Position numbers and translations under genes: made by a program. Below are positions 54,730-63,942 of a stretch of DNA of 64,000 nt, one piece after another; position 1 is the stretch's first letter; each line of letters starts with the position of its first letter. This DNA comes from Variovorax paradoxus. Lineage in GTDB: Bacteria; Pseudomonadota; Gammaproteobacteria; Burkholderiales; Burkholderiaceae_C. The notes beneath the pieces were generated by a model. The model worked only from the letters and a program-made list of their open reading frames with translations. It searched no databases and had not been told where the DNA came from. The stretch covers positions 1,240,001 to 1,304,000 of the forward strand of contig CP063166.1 in the NCBI GenBank assembly GCA_016806145.1. Direction: 5' to 3'.

Positions 54730-55347
54730 ATGGACAAGTCAAAGGATGCCGCCACGTCGGCGACGGCGAGTTTTCTCAAGGATCAGCTGCGCAAGGCGTT
54801 GATCGAACAACGTCTGGGGATGCCGGACCGGCTGACACGCGCGGACCTGCTGCAGCGCGTGATGCGCATCTGGCTGGTCGGCCGGCCCGACACCGTGATC
54901 GGCGCCTACTGGCCGATCAAGGGCGAGTTCGATCCGCTGCCCGCGCTGCATCGGTGGAAGGAGGACGGCGAACTGATCGACGAGCCGCAGCGCCGCCGCA
55001 TCGGCCTGCCCGTGATCGACAAGGTCCACAAGACCCTGACCTTCCACGCCTGGTACCCGGGCTGCCAGATGGAAGAGGACGCCTACGGCATCCCCAAGCC
55101 CAAGGACACCGAGCTGATCGTGCCGACCCTGCTGTTCGTGCCCTGCGTGGGCTACAGCGCGGGCGGCTACCGGCTCGGCTACGGCGGCGGCTTCTACGAC
55201 CGCACGCTGGCCGCCCTCGAGCCGCGGCCCTTCACGGTCGGCCTGGGCTTCGCGAACGGCTTCCTCGAGGACTTCGAGCCCGAGGCGCACGACCTGCCGC
55301 TCGACGCCATCCTCAACGACAACGGGGTGGTCTGGCCGATCGGCTGA
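54730..55347 (+). CDS. 5-formyltetrahydrofolate cyclo-ligase
   Basis: The 205-aa product has the C-terminal ATP-binding GYGGGFYDRTLAAL and the N-terminal RKALIEQRLGM of the YgfA/MTHFS family. It turns 5-formyl-THF into methenyl-THF. In many proteobacteria the 6S RNA gene lies upstream of this gene, but here the upstream neighbour slt is divergent and just 9 bp away. The ATG overlaps a -10-like element for slt on the other strand. Its own promoter must lie inside slt; CAAAAT (54698-54703) is a weak candidate. GGGAG lies only 3 nt before the ATG. Confidence 0.92.
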   Translation: MDKSKDAATSATASFLKDQLRKALIEQRLGMPDRLTRADLLQRVMRIWLVGRPDTVIGAYWPIKGEFDPLPALHRWKEDGELIDEPQRRRIGLPVIDKVHKTLTFHAWYPGCQMEEDAYGIPKPKDTELIVPTLLFVPCVGYSAGGYRLGYGGGFYDRTLAALEPRPFTVGLGFANGFLEDFEPEAHDLPLDAILNDNGVVWPIG

Positions 55348-55405
55348 GCGGCTGCTCCCTGCAAGGCACGAAATCGCGGATGCGTTCGAAGGCGGGAGCG
55401 GACTT

Positions 55406-55515
55406 CCGGACGCAGAGGACGCGAAGGATTCGCGAAGAACGCAAAAGGAATGCAGGAAAAATTTTGAATTTCTCTTTCGCGCCTTTTGCGAATCCTTTGC
55501 GTCCTCTGCGTCCGG
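55406..55515. repeat. Intergenic inverted repeat (REP-like, possible bidirectional terminator)
   Basis: The 184-bp gap between the cyclo-ligase and LysR genes, which are convergent, contains a ~110-bp imperfect inverted repeat. Outer arms CCGGACGCAGAGGACGC (from 55406) and GCGTCCTCTGCGTCCGG (to 55515) pair perfectly, with GAAGGATTCGC and GCGAATCCTTTGC further in. The loop is T/A-rich. It resembles repeats dispersed between genes and can form a long hairpin for both strands. Confidence 0.8.
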
Positions 55516-55531
55516 TTGCCCGTGTTTCTTG

Positions 55532-56515
55532 TCAGTCCATGTTGTCGACGGTGTCCGGGTCCGGCACCTCGCCGATGGTCTCGCGCGTGGTGCCGGCCTG
55601 CGCCAGCAGCCAGTCCCAGAAGGCCTTGATCTCGGGCCGCAGCGCGCTGCGCGGGCCGGCGATCAGCCAGTAGGACATCGGCGAATCCATGCGGTGCTGC
55701 GGCAGCACCTCGATCAGGTCGCCGTTGGCCAGGCTCTCGGCGATCAACGAACTGCGCGCCAGCACCACGCCCTGGCCGGTGAGCGCGGCCTGCACCATCT
55801 GATAGGCGTAGTTGAAATAGAGCCAGCGCTTGGGCTGGGCGCGTTCCAGGCCGTGCAGCTCGAACCAGCGCCGCCAGGTCAGCCATTCGAGGTGGGTGCG
55901 GTGGGCGTCGCCGGCCTCGATCAGCGTGAAGCGCGCGATGTCCTCGGGTTTCCTGATCGGCGGGCTGCTCTTGATGAGCCAGGGGCTCGCCACCGGCGTG
56001 AGGTTCTCGCCGAACAACCGCACGGCCTGCGGGGGCATGGCCTCGCGCGGGCCGTAGCGCAGCGCGATGTCGACGTCGGCCACCTCGAGGTCGACCGCGA
56101 GGTCGCTGGCGTCGATCCGGATGTCGATCTCGGGGTTGTCGCGCTGGAAGGCCTCGAGCCGCGGGATCAGCCACATCGAGGCGAACGAGGCGAAGGTGGT
56201 CAGCGACACGCTCTTGCGCCCGGCGCTCTGGCGGATCTGGCGCACCGCCGTGTCGACGCGCGGCAGCGCCTGCTGCACCGCCAAAAGCAGCTGGGCGCCC
56301 GCGCTGGTCAGCTCGACCGCGCGCGTGTGGCGCAGGAACAGCGGCACGCCCACTTCCTCCTCGAGCGACTGGATCTGGCGGCTCACGGCCGACTGGGTCA
56401 GGGCCATTTCCTCGGCCGCGGCGCGGAAGTTCAGGTGCCGCGCGACCGCCTCGAAGGCGCGCAGGTGGCCGGCGGAGATCGGGCGGGAGCGCAGGTGGGT
56501 TTGCGAATGCTGCAT
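55532..56515 (-). CDS. LysR-type regulator (GcvA-like) divergent from a DUF2917 gene
   Basis: The 327-aa product has a helix-turn-helix (LRAFEAVARHLNFRAAAEEMALTQSAVSRQIQSLEE) and an effector-binding domain with DIRIDASDLAVDLEVADVDIALRYGP, typical of the GcvA-like subgroup. The long arm after the fold is variable. The gene is transcribed away from the DUF2917 gene at 56693, which is the obvious candidate target. A T-N11-A sequence lies in the shared promoter. Confidence 0.9.
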   Translation of the reverse strand: MQHSQTHLRSRPISAGHLRAFEAVARHLNFRAAAEEMALTQSAVSRQIQSLEEEVGVPLFLRHTRAVELTSAGAQLLLAVQQALPRVDTAVRQIRQSAGRKSVSLTTFASFASMWLIPRLEAFQRDNPEIDIRIDASDLAVDLEVADVDIALRYGPREAMPPQAVRLFGENLTPVASPWLIKSSPPIRKPEDIARFTLIEAGDAHRTHLEWLTWRRWFELHGLERAQPKRWLYFNYAYQMVQAALTGQGVVLARSSLIAESLANGDLIEVLPQHRMDSPMSYWLIAGPRSALRPEIKAFWDWLLAQAGTTRETIGEVPDPDTVDNMD

Positions 56516-56544
56516 GGATCGGGGGCCGGCGCCTGCCTCGGGAT

Positions 56545-56563
56545 TGATGCGAAACCGGAATCA
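56545..56563. promoter_or_regulatory. Candidate LysR operator (TGAT-N11-ATCA)
   Basis: TGAT (56545-56548) and ATCA (56560-56563) are 11 nt apart and symmetrical, giving the T-N11-A signature, in the 177-bp divergent region. Short arms make this a suggestion only. Confidence 0.35.
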
Positions 56564-56692
56564 GTAGGCTACCTCCTTTTCATTGGACTGCCAACGGCCG
56601 GGAAACGATCATTCATTCCCGAACCGCGCCATTGCTGCCTCCTTTCGCAAGCACCCATTGATTCGCGATTCGGCAACACCTAGGAGCCCATC

Positions 56693-57016
56693 ATGTCCAC
56701 TGCCGTCTGCACCACCTCTACGCTGTCCACCCTGTCGCTGCCCAACCGCAACACCGCCGCCGCGATTCCGCCGGCCGTGCGCCGCGGTGCCTGGCAAATC
56801 GCGCCCGGCGAGGCGATGAGCCTGAAGGCGCGTGGCGAGAGCGTGCTGCGCGTACGCCAGGGCCGGGTCTGGATCACGCCCGATGCCACGCTCGAGAGCC
56901 CGAGCGAGGACCTGGTGCTCGCCCCCGGTGAATCGCTCACCGTGGCGGCCGGCCAGCGCATCGTGATGGAAGCCTGGGACGGCTACGGCGCCACGTACAC
57001 GTGGGACGCCGCTTGA
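56693..57016 (+). CDS. DUF2917 protein
   Basis: The 107-aa product fits DUF2917: GAWQIAPGEAMSLKARGESVLRVRQGRVWITPDATLESPSEDLVLAPGESLTVAAGQRIVMEAWD. This is a small cupin-like beta fold. It has a GGAG site 6 nt before the ATG. A strong intrinsic terminator follows. Function unknown. The same gene pairing with a divergent regulator occurs at 42407, there with a MocR protein. Confidence 0.88.
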   Translation: MSTAVCTTSTLSTLSLPNRNTAAAIPPAVRRGAWQIAPGEAMSLKARGESVLRVRQGRVWITPDATLESPSEDLVLAPGESLTVAAGQRIVMEAWDGYGATYTWDAA

Positions 57017-57081
57017 TCCCGCGGGTTTCCTGATCGATCCTGGGCCACCGGGCGGCGGCGAAGGCCGCGCCCGTCATACCA

Positions 57082-57128
57082 AGGGGCCGGACGGCGCGTC
57101 GAGCGCGGTCCGGCCCCTGTTCTTTTTG
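57082..57128 (+). terminator. Intrinsic terminator after the DUF2917 gene
   Basis: AGGGGCCGGAC (57082-57092) pairs perfectly with GTCCGGCCCCT (57108-57118); inside, GCGC elements extend the stem. A T-rich tail (GTTCTTTTT) follows. It lies 66 bp after the stop and between convergent genes. Confidence 0.9.
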
Positions 57129-57139
57129 GGGGGGGCTTT

Positions 57140-57571
57140 TCAGCCGTTGATGTCGAAACTTCGGCGCAGCGCCAGGAAATGCTTGAGCGCGACCTCGCCG
57201 TCGAGCGCGTGCACGCCGGCCATCAGGTCGGGCCCCTCGCTCTCGGCCAGCCCGAGCCGGAAGCCGCTGTAGCGGCGCGCGGCCAGTTCGCCCTGCCAGG
57301 CCACGCGCACGTCGAAGTGGCGCGCATCGCGCGCGATGCGGTCCATCAGCGTTTGCAGGGCGCCGGGCGGTCCCTCGATGTGCTGGCAGAAGCGCTGGCC
57401 GTCGAAGACCAGCAGCCCGGTGATGCCGAGTTCGCCGTTGCGCACGCGGGCGCGCGCGACGATGCTGGCCACCGTGTCGGGCGGCAGGTCCGGCGCAAGC
57501 TCGCTGCAGTAGAGGATCTCGGAGAGCGCCGGGGCGGGCGCGGGAGCTTGCGTCTGTTCGTCGGGAATCAT
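57140..57571 (-). CDS. BLUF-domain photoreceptor (short)
   Basis: The 143-aa product is a BLUF blue-light sensor with FAD. The flavin-contacting Tyr is in LSEILYCSEL, the Asn in ARVRNGELGITGLLVF and the Gln in FCQHIEGPPGAL. A C-terminal helical cap (MDRIARDARHFDVRVAW and beyond) follows. No output domain (EAL/GGDEF/HTH) is attached, so it acts by protein contact. It is divergent from a Crp/Fnr-type regulator, which suggests light-controlled transcription as a hypothesis. ATG 57571 (MIPDEQTQ) was chosen; the ribosome-binding site is poor and an earlier ATG (57619) is possible. Confidence 0.88.
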   Translation of the reverse strand: MIPDEQTQAPAPAPALSEILYCSELAPDLPPDTVASIVARARVRNGELGITGLLVFDGQRFCQHIEGPPGALQTLMDRIARDARHFDVRVAWQGELAARRYSGFRLGLAESEGPDLMAGVHALDGEVALKHFLALRRSFDING

Positions 57572-57671
57572 GGGCCGGGATGGGGGGAAGCGAGCGCAGT
57601 GTAGGCAGCCGTCCGACATCACGAAATGTAAAAAGACATACCGGCACCACCCCCCTCGATGCCTATAGTCG

Positions 57672-58442
57672 GTGGTGCTCGACCAGTACCCCACACCCGC
57701 CGCCCCGGAGAACGGGCCCCATCCCTGCAGCCGTTGCGCGCTGCGTCAGCTGCCGGCCTTCCTGCCGGTGTCCGCCGACCAGTTGCGCACCATCGAATCG
57801 TTCCGCGTCGGCGCGCGCCGCGTCGAGGCCGGCGGCTCGATCGTCGAGGAACACCGGCGCAGCCCGCAGCTGTTCACGCTCTATTCGGGCTGGGCCTTCC
57901 GCTACAAGACCCTGAGCGACGGCCGACGGCAGATCCTCAACGTGCTGTTGCCCGGCGACTTCGTCGGGCTGCAGGACGAGTTCGCCGACGGCCAGACCCA
58001 CGGCGTCGAGGCCCTGACCGAGGTCTCGCTGTGCGTGTTCGCGCGCGACCGACTCTGGGAGCTGTTCCATGCCGAGCCCAAGCTCGGCTACGACATCACC
58101 TGGCTGGCCGCGCGCGAGGAAAAGATGATCGACGACAACCTCGTGACCACCGGCCGGCGCAGCGCCGTCGAGCGCGTGGCGATGCTGTTGATGCACCTGT
58201 ACCGCCGCGCCGAGCGCGTGGGCATGGTGCGCGACGGCTGGGTCGAGTTTCCGCTGAACCAGCAGCACATCGCCGATGCGCTCGGGCTGTCGCTGGTCCA
58301 TACCAACAAGACCTTGCGCCGGCTGTCGCAGATGGGGCTCTACAAGCTCGACGACCGCTGGCTGCGCATCCTCGAGCCGCGCGCGCTCGAGGCGCTGGGC
58401 GACTACTTCGAGCGGCCGCTGCGGCCCACGCCGCTGATCTGA
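57672..58442 (+). CDS. Crp/Fnr-family transcription regulator
   Basis: The 256-aa product has a cNMP-type beta-roll (residues 30-150, FTLYSGWAFRYKTLSDGRRQILNVLLPGDFVGL) and a C-terminal helix-turn-helix (LNQQHIADALGLSLVHTNKTLRRLSQMGL). The N-terminus has a CSRC pair (residues 19-22), but not the four-cysteine FNR cluster pattern. It starts with GTG 57672; TATAGT (57664-57669) ends just 2 nt before that codon, so the start is uncertain. It is divergent from the BLUF gene. Confidence 0.9.
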   Translation: MVLDQYPTPAAPENGPHPCSRCALRQLPAFLPVSADQLRTIESFRVGARRVEAGGSIVEEHRRSPQLFTLYSGWAFRYKTLSDGRRQILNVLLPGDFVGLQDEFADGQTHGVEALTEVSLCVFARDRLWELFHAEPKLGYDITWLAAREEKMIDDNLVTTGRRSAVERVAMLLMHLYRRAERVGMVRDGWVEFPLNQQHIADALGLSLVHTNKTLRRLSQMGLYKLDDRWLRILEPRALEALGDYFERPLRPTPLI

Positions 58443-58455
58443 GGCCGGGGCCGGC

Positions 58456-59346
58456 TCAGCCGGCCGTGCCCGCGAGCTGCCGCAGGTCCTCGCGGTAGGC
58501 CTGCAGCCGCTTCACCGCCTGCGCGCGCTGCGCCGCGCTGGTGCCGTTGTGCAGCGCGGCCAGGTTGCGGCAGCCTTCCTGCAGCAGCGCCTGCTGCTGC
58601 TCGCGCCAGGGCCCCGGGGGCGGATCGGCGATGCGCTGCAGGTAGCCGTGCAGCGCGGCGCGCGCCTCGGTGGGCGGCGTGCGGTTGGCGACGAAGCCGC
58701 GCAGCAGCACCAGCGCCTCCTGCTGGCGCTTGCGGCGCTCCACGTCCTGCAGCTTCGGGTCGAACACCGACTGCGCCACCTGCTGGCGCAGCAGCTCGCG
58801 CTGCTCGGGCGAAAGCCGGCCGTAGAAATCCTCGAAGCGGTCGAGGAACTGGTCGTAGCGCTTCTCCTGCACCCGGGCCGGCGAGCGGTCGAGCCAGTCC
58901 TTGCGGTAGTCGGCGTTGTTCTTCGCGTACTTGCGCTCGAGCTGCTGCAGCTGGGCGTCGCTCAGGCTCAGCAGCAGCTCGGTGCCCGCGGGTTCGGCGC
59001 GCTCGCTGACCGCCAGCAGCCGGTCGCGGATGCGGTCGGTCATGGCGCAGGCCTGGGCCGGCGTGATCTCGCCGGGCGCCAGCGCCTCGGCCTCCTGCAG
59101 CAGCGCCGCGATCTTCGGCAGCTCGTTGCGCCGGTGCCAGTCGAGCAGTTGGGCCAGCTCGTCGCGCACCTTGGGCGTCTGCGAACCGTCGAAATCGAGG
59201 TAGCCGTCGAGCCACCAGTAGCTGAGCTCGGGCAGGTTGTTGTAGGCCAGCCGGATCGCGCTGCAAGCCCCGAGGACGGCCAGCAGCGCCATCACGCCGA
59301 TAATCCGCGCCAGCTTGAACCAACGCATCCGGGTAGAAAAAGGCAT
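58456..59346 (-). CDS. DUF6279 family lipoprotein
   Basis: The 296-aa product has a lipoprotein signal (GVMALLAVLGACSAIR) and the DUF6279 hallmark RLAYNNLPELSYWWLDGYLDFDGSQ, followed by a long helical body rich in Glu, Arg and Leu. Function unknown; the protein is probably attached to the outer membrane facing the periplasm. Its ATG overlaps the glmU ATG on the other strand by two bases, so the two genes compete for the same region. Confidence 0.88.
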   Translation of the reverse strand: MPFSTRMRWFKLARIIGVMALLAVLGACSAIRLAYNNLPELSYWWLDGYLDFDGSQTPKVRDELAQLLDWHRRNELPKIAALLQEAEALAPGEITPAQACAMTDRIRDRLLAVSERAEPAGTELLLSLSDAQLQQLERKYAKNNADYRKDWLDRSPARVQEKRYDQFLDRFEDFYGRLSPEQRELLRQQVAQSVFDPKLQDVERRKRQQEALVLLRGFVANRTPPTEARAALHGYLQRIADPPPGPWREQQQALLQEGCRNLAALHNGTSAAQRAQAVKRLQAYREDLRQLAGTAG

Positions 59347-60772
59347 GAATCAGATTCCGAAGCAGGGCAACCAGGGACCGGTCGACGTCGTGATCATGGC
59401 GGCCGGCAAGGGCACGCGCATGAAGAGCAGGCTGCCCAAAGTGTTGCATCGTTTGGCCGGCCGCGCACTGTTGTCGCATGTGACCGGCACCGCCGCGCAC
59501 ATCGGCGCCCGGCACGTGGTGATCGTCACCGGCCACGGCGCCGAGCAGGTCGAGGCCGCCATGGCCGCCTCGCCCGAGGCCGCCTCGCTGCGCTTCGCGC
59601 GCCAGGAGCCGCAACTGGGCACCGGCCACGCGGTGCAGCAGGCCACGCCGCTCTTGCCCGACGACGGCACGGTGGTGATCCTCTCGGGCGACGTGCCGCT
59701 GATCGCCGAGGACACCTTGCGCACCCTGATCGCCGCCAGCGGCGGCGAGCGGCTGGCGCTGCTGACCATCGAGCTGGACGATCCCACCGGCTACGGCCGC
59801 ATCATCCGCAACGCCGCGGGCGGCGAGGTGACCGCCATCGTCGAGCACAAGGACGCCAGCGAGGCGCAGCGCGCGGTGCGCGAAGTCAACAGCGGCGTGA
59901 TGGCCGCGCCCGCGAAGCTGCTCAAGGGCTGGCTCGAGCGGCTGGACAACCGCAACGCCCAGGCCGAGTACTACCTGACCGACATCGTCAAGCATGCCGC
60001 GGCCGACGGCGTGCCGGTGGTGGCCCACATCACGACCGATGGGCTGCAGGTGGCCGGCATCAACAGCCCGGTGCAGCTGGCCGAGCTCGAGCGCGCCTTC
60101 CAGCGCCGCCAGGCCGAGGCCCTGATGACCCAGGGCGTGCGGCTGGCCGATCCGGCGCGCTTCGACCTGCGCGGCACGCTCGAATGCGGCGGCGACGTCG
60201 AGATCGACGTCAACTGCGTGTTCGAAGGCCAGGTCTCGCTCGGCGAGGGCGTGCGCATCGGCGCCAACTGCGTGATCGCCAATGCCCGCATCGAGGCCGG
60301 CGCCGTGATCCATCCCTTCACCCACATCGACGGCGAGAAGGCCGGCGTGACGGTGGGCGAGCGCGCGCTCATCGGCCCCTTCGCGCGGCTGCGCCCCGGC
60401 GCCCAGCTCGGCACCGAGGTGCACATCGGCAACTTCGTCGAGGTCAAGAACTCCACCCTGGCCGCCGGCGCCAAGGCCAACCACCTGGCCTACCTGGGCG
60501 ACGCCACCGTGGGCGCGCGCGTCAACTACGGCGCGGGCAGCATCACGGCCAACTACGACGGCGCCAACAAGCACCGCACGGTGCTCGAGGACGACGTGCA
60601 CATCGGCAGCAACTGCGTGCTGGTGGCGCCGGTCACCATCGGCGCGGGCGGCACCGTGGGCGGCGGCTCCACCGTCACCAAGACCACGCCGGCCGGCGCG
60701 CTGACCGTGGCGCGCGGCAAGCAGATCAGCCTGCCGAACTGGCAGCGGCCGCAGAAGAAGCCGAAGGCCTGA
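59345..60772 (+). CDS. glmU: Bifunctional N-acetylglucosamine-1-phosphate uridyltransferase/glucosamine-1-phosphate acetyltransferase GlmU
   Basis: The 475-aa product makes UDP-N-acetylglucosamine for peptidoglycan and lipopolysaccharide. The uridyltransferase half has MAAGKGTRMKSRLPKVL; the acetyltransferase half has left-handed beta-helix repeats, and the C-terminal ending matches the family. ATG 59345 (MNQIPKQGNQGP) is the best in-frame start, though an upstream in-frame start at 59315 is possible. The upstream gene is divergent and overlaps the start by 2 bp. It ends 6 bp before the Lrp-type gene on the other strand. Confidence 0.95.
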   Translation: MNQIPKQGNQGPVDVVIMAAGKGTRMKSRLPKVLHRLAGRALLSHVTGTAAHIGARHVVIVTGHGAEQVEAAMAASPEAASLRFARQEPQLGTGHAVQQATPLLPDDGTVVILSGDVPLIAEDTLRTLIAASGGERLALLTIELDDPTGYGRIIRNAAGGEVTAIVEHKDASEAQRAVREVNSGVMAAPAKLLKGWLERLDNRNAQAEYYLTDIVKHAAADGVPVVAHITTDGLQVAGINSPVQLAELERAFQRRQAEALMTQGVRLADPARFDLRGTLECGGDVEIDVNCVFEGQVSLGEGVRIGANCVIANARIEAGAVIHPFTHIDGEKAGVTVGERALIGPFARLRPGAQLGTEVHIGNFVEVKNSTLAAGAKANHLAYLGDATVGARVNYGAGSITANYDGANKHRTVLEDDVHIGSNCVLVAPVTIGAGGTVGGGSTVTKTTPAGALTVARGKQISLPNWQRPQKKPKA

Positions 60773-60778
60773 CGCGCC

Positions 60779-61270
60779 TCAGCCCGCGGGCGCCAGCGGC
60801 ACCCGCGGCTCGAACTTCGCGCGCTTGAGGCTGAAGAAGGCCTTGACGTTGCGCACGTTGGCGTCGGCGGTGAACAGCCGCTGCACCAGCGCGCCGTAGC
60901 CGGGCATGTCGCGCGCCGCCACCACCAGCACGAAGTCCGGCCCCGGCGACACGCGCCAGCACTGCTGCACCGCGTCGTCCGCGATCACGCGCGCCTCGAA
61001 GGCCTCGAGCGACTCGGCGTCCTGCCGGTCGAGCGAGATCTCCACCACCGCCTGCAGCCCGTGGCCCAGCACCGCGGCCAGCCGGTCGGGCGACAGCAGC
61101 GCCACCTGGCGCTCGATCAATCCCTCCTGCCACAGCCGCTGCACCCGCCGCAGGCAGGTCGGCGGAGAGATGCCCACGCCCGCGGCCAGCTTCTGGTTGG
61201 TGGCCGAGGCGTCGCGCTGCAGGGCGTCGAGCAGCTTCAGGTCGATGGCGTCGAGTGCAATGGATTCCAT
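60779..61270 (-). CDS. Lrp/AsnC-family transcription regulator
   Basis: The 163-aa product has the Lrp helix-turn-helix (LDAIDLKLLDALQRDASATNQKLAAGVGISPPTCLRRVQRL) and an AsnC ligand-binding domain (ESLEAFEARVIADDAVQQCWRVSPGPDFVLVVAARDM). ATG 61270 fits the family; the extension further upstream does not. It is divergent from glmS and convergent with glmU. A perfect 11-bp inverted repeat covers its own start codon, suggesting autoregulation. Confidence 0.92.
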   Translation of the reverse strand: MESIALDAIDLKLLDALQRDASATNQKLAAGVGISPPTCLRRVQRLWQEGLIERQVALLSPDRLAAVLGHGLQAVVEISLDRQDAESLEAFEARVIADDAVQQCWRVSPGPDFVLVVAARDMPGYGALVQRLFTADANVRNVKAFFSLKRAKFEPRVPLAPAG

Positions 61271-61290
61271 AATTCGTGAAATTATGGAAT
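61264..61290. promoter_or_regulatory. Lrp-type operator overlapping the regulator's start codon
   Basis: ATTCCATAATT (61264-61274) and AATTATGGAAT (61280-61290) form a perfect 11-bp inverted repeat with a 5-nt centre. The sequence is A/T-rich in a very GC-rich genome, as expected for Lrp/AsnC sites. The regulator ATG (61268-61270, minus strand) lies inside the left arm. The rest of the region to glmS (61291-61429) is also A/T-rich. Confidence 0.7.
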
Positions 61291-61429
61291 AAAAATTCAT
61301 CCAGCCGGATGTGTGAAATAAAAGTCCATATTCATGGAAATTTAGACGGCAAATTTCTTTTCACCCTGCCTACCATTCGCAGCAATTCTTTTTCGTTCTC
61401 CCTCATTCCTTTCCAAAGGCAAGACAACC

Positions 61430-63313
<1,884 letters not shown>

Positions 63314-63452
63314 GGGGGCGGGGCGGTCTCGGCCCCCTGGCGTGTTGAATCCGAAGCCGTCTCCACTGCGTAGATGGCGTTGGTCGACGACCAATTCCCG
63401 TGGTGCGGGCTGCCTGGCCGTGGGTCAGGTTCCACCCCCACCAGAGAGCGCC

Positions 63453-63818
63453 ATGGCTTTGAGCACCCCCAAGGATCTTCCGGCAAGTCGCCGATCGAAG
63501 GGCTTCACGCAGAGGGATCACCGCCGGCTCGTCGAGGCGGGGGCGAAACCCGGACAGGTCGTTCCCGTGGGGCTCTGGCACCGGGACGGGCATTTCGGCA
63601 GCGAGGCCGAGGCGCAGGGTGCCTTCAAGCTCGCGTACCAGCAGGCGGTCGACGGCCTGGGTCTGTCGACGGCCGACTGGATGGGCATCTCGCAGGGTGA
63701 GCTCGATGCATGGCTGCGGCATGGCACCCTGCCTGCCGTTCGCGGGCAGCCACCCGAAGGCCCTGTGCCTGCCGACCAGGCCGGGCCCGGCGCGCCAGCG
63801 GGGGCGTCGAAAGCCTAG
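63453..63818 (+). CDS. Hypothetical protein, in-frame amber codon before a coding-like tail
   Basis: The 121-aa product (MALSTPKDLPASRRSKGFTQ) has the features of a real gene: a GAGAG site, sensible composition and a hydrophilic body with VGLWHRDGHFGSEAEAQGAFKLAYQQAVDGLG. I do not recognise a family. It stops at TAG (63816-63818). In the same frame 28 further sense codons follow to TGA 63903, reading KPSGLDRAFSLDELVAACKT and so on, which looks like protein. Either the amber codon is a recent mutation or it is read through. The gap after glmS (63314-63452) shows nothing else. Confidence 0.5.
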   Translation: MALSTPKDLPASRRSKGFTQRDHRRLVEAGAKPGQVVPVGLWHRDGHFGSEAEAQGAFKLAYQQAVDGLGLSTADWMGISQGELDAWLRHGTLPAVRGQPPEGPVPADQAGPGAPAGASKA

Positions 63819-63917
63819 AAGCCCAGCGGACTCGATCGCGCGTTCTCGCTCGATGAGCTCGTGGCCGCCTGCAAGACACTGCGCGAGGCGGCATCGCCGG
63901 CTTGACCGACATTCCAT

Positions 63918-63942
63918 CATGTTGGAGAATTAATCCAACATG
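63918..63942. promoter_or_regulatory. Palindrome over the start codon of the last gene
   Basis: CATGTTGGA (63918-63926) and TCCAACATG (63934-63942) form a perfect 9-bp inverted repeat with a 7-nt A/T-rich centre. The right arm contains the ATG at 63940. This is a plausible operator for an autoregulated repressor. Confidence 0.5.

Noticed and set aside
54700..54730. 6S RNA gene upstream of the cyclo-ligase gene
   Set aside because: Only 9 bp separate the cyclo-ligase and slt starts, so there is no room for the usual 6S RNA gene here.
63400..63445. tRNA-like 3' end (GGTTCC then CCACCA) after glmS
   Set aside because: No acceptor, D or anticodon arms can be built, and the T-arm has C where a purine is expected. 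It is chance or a short hairpin (GTGGG/CCCAC).
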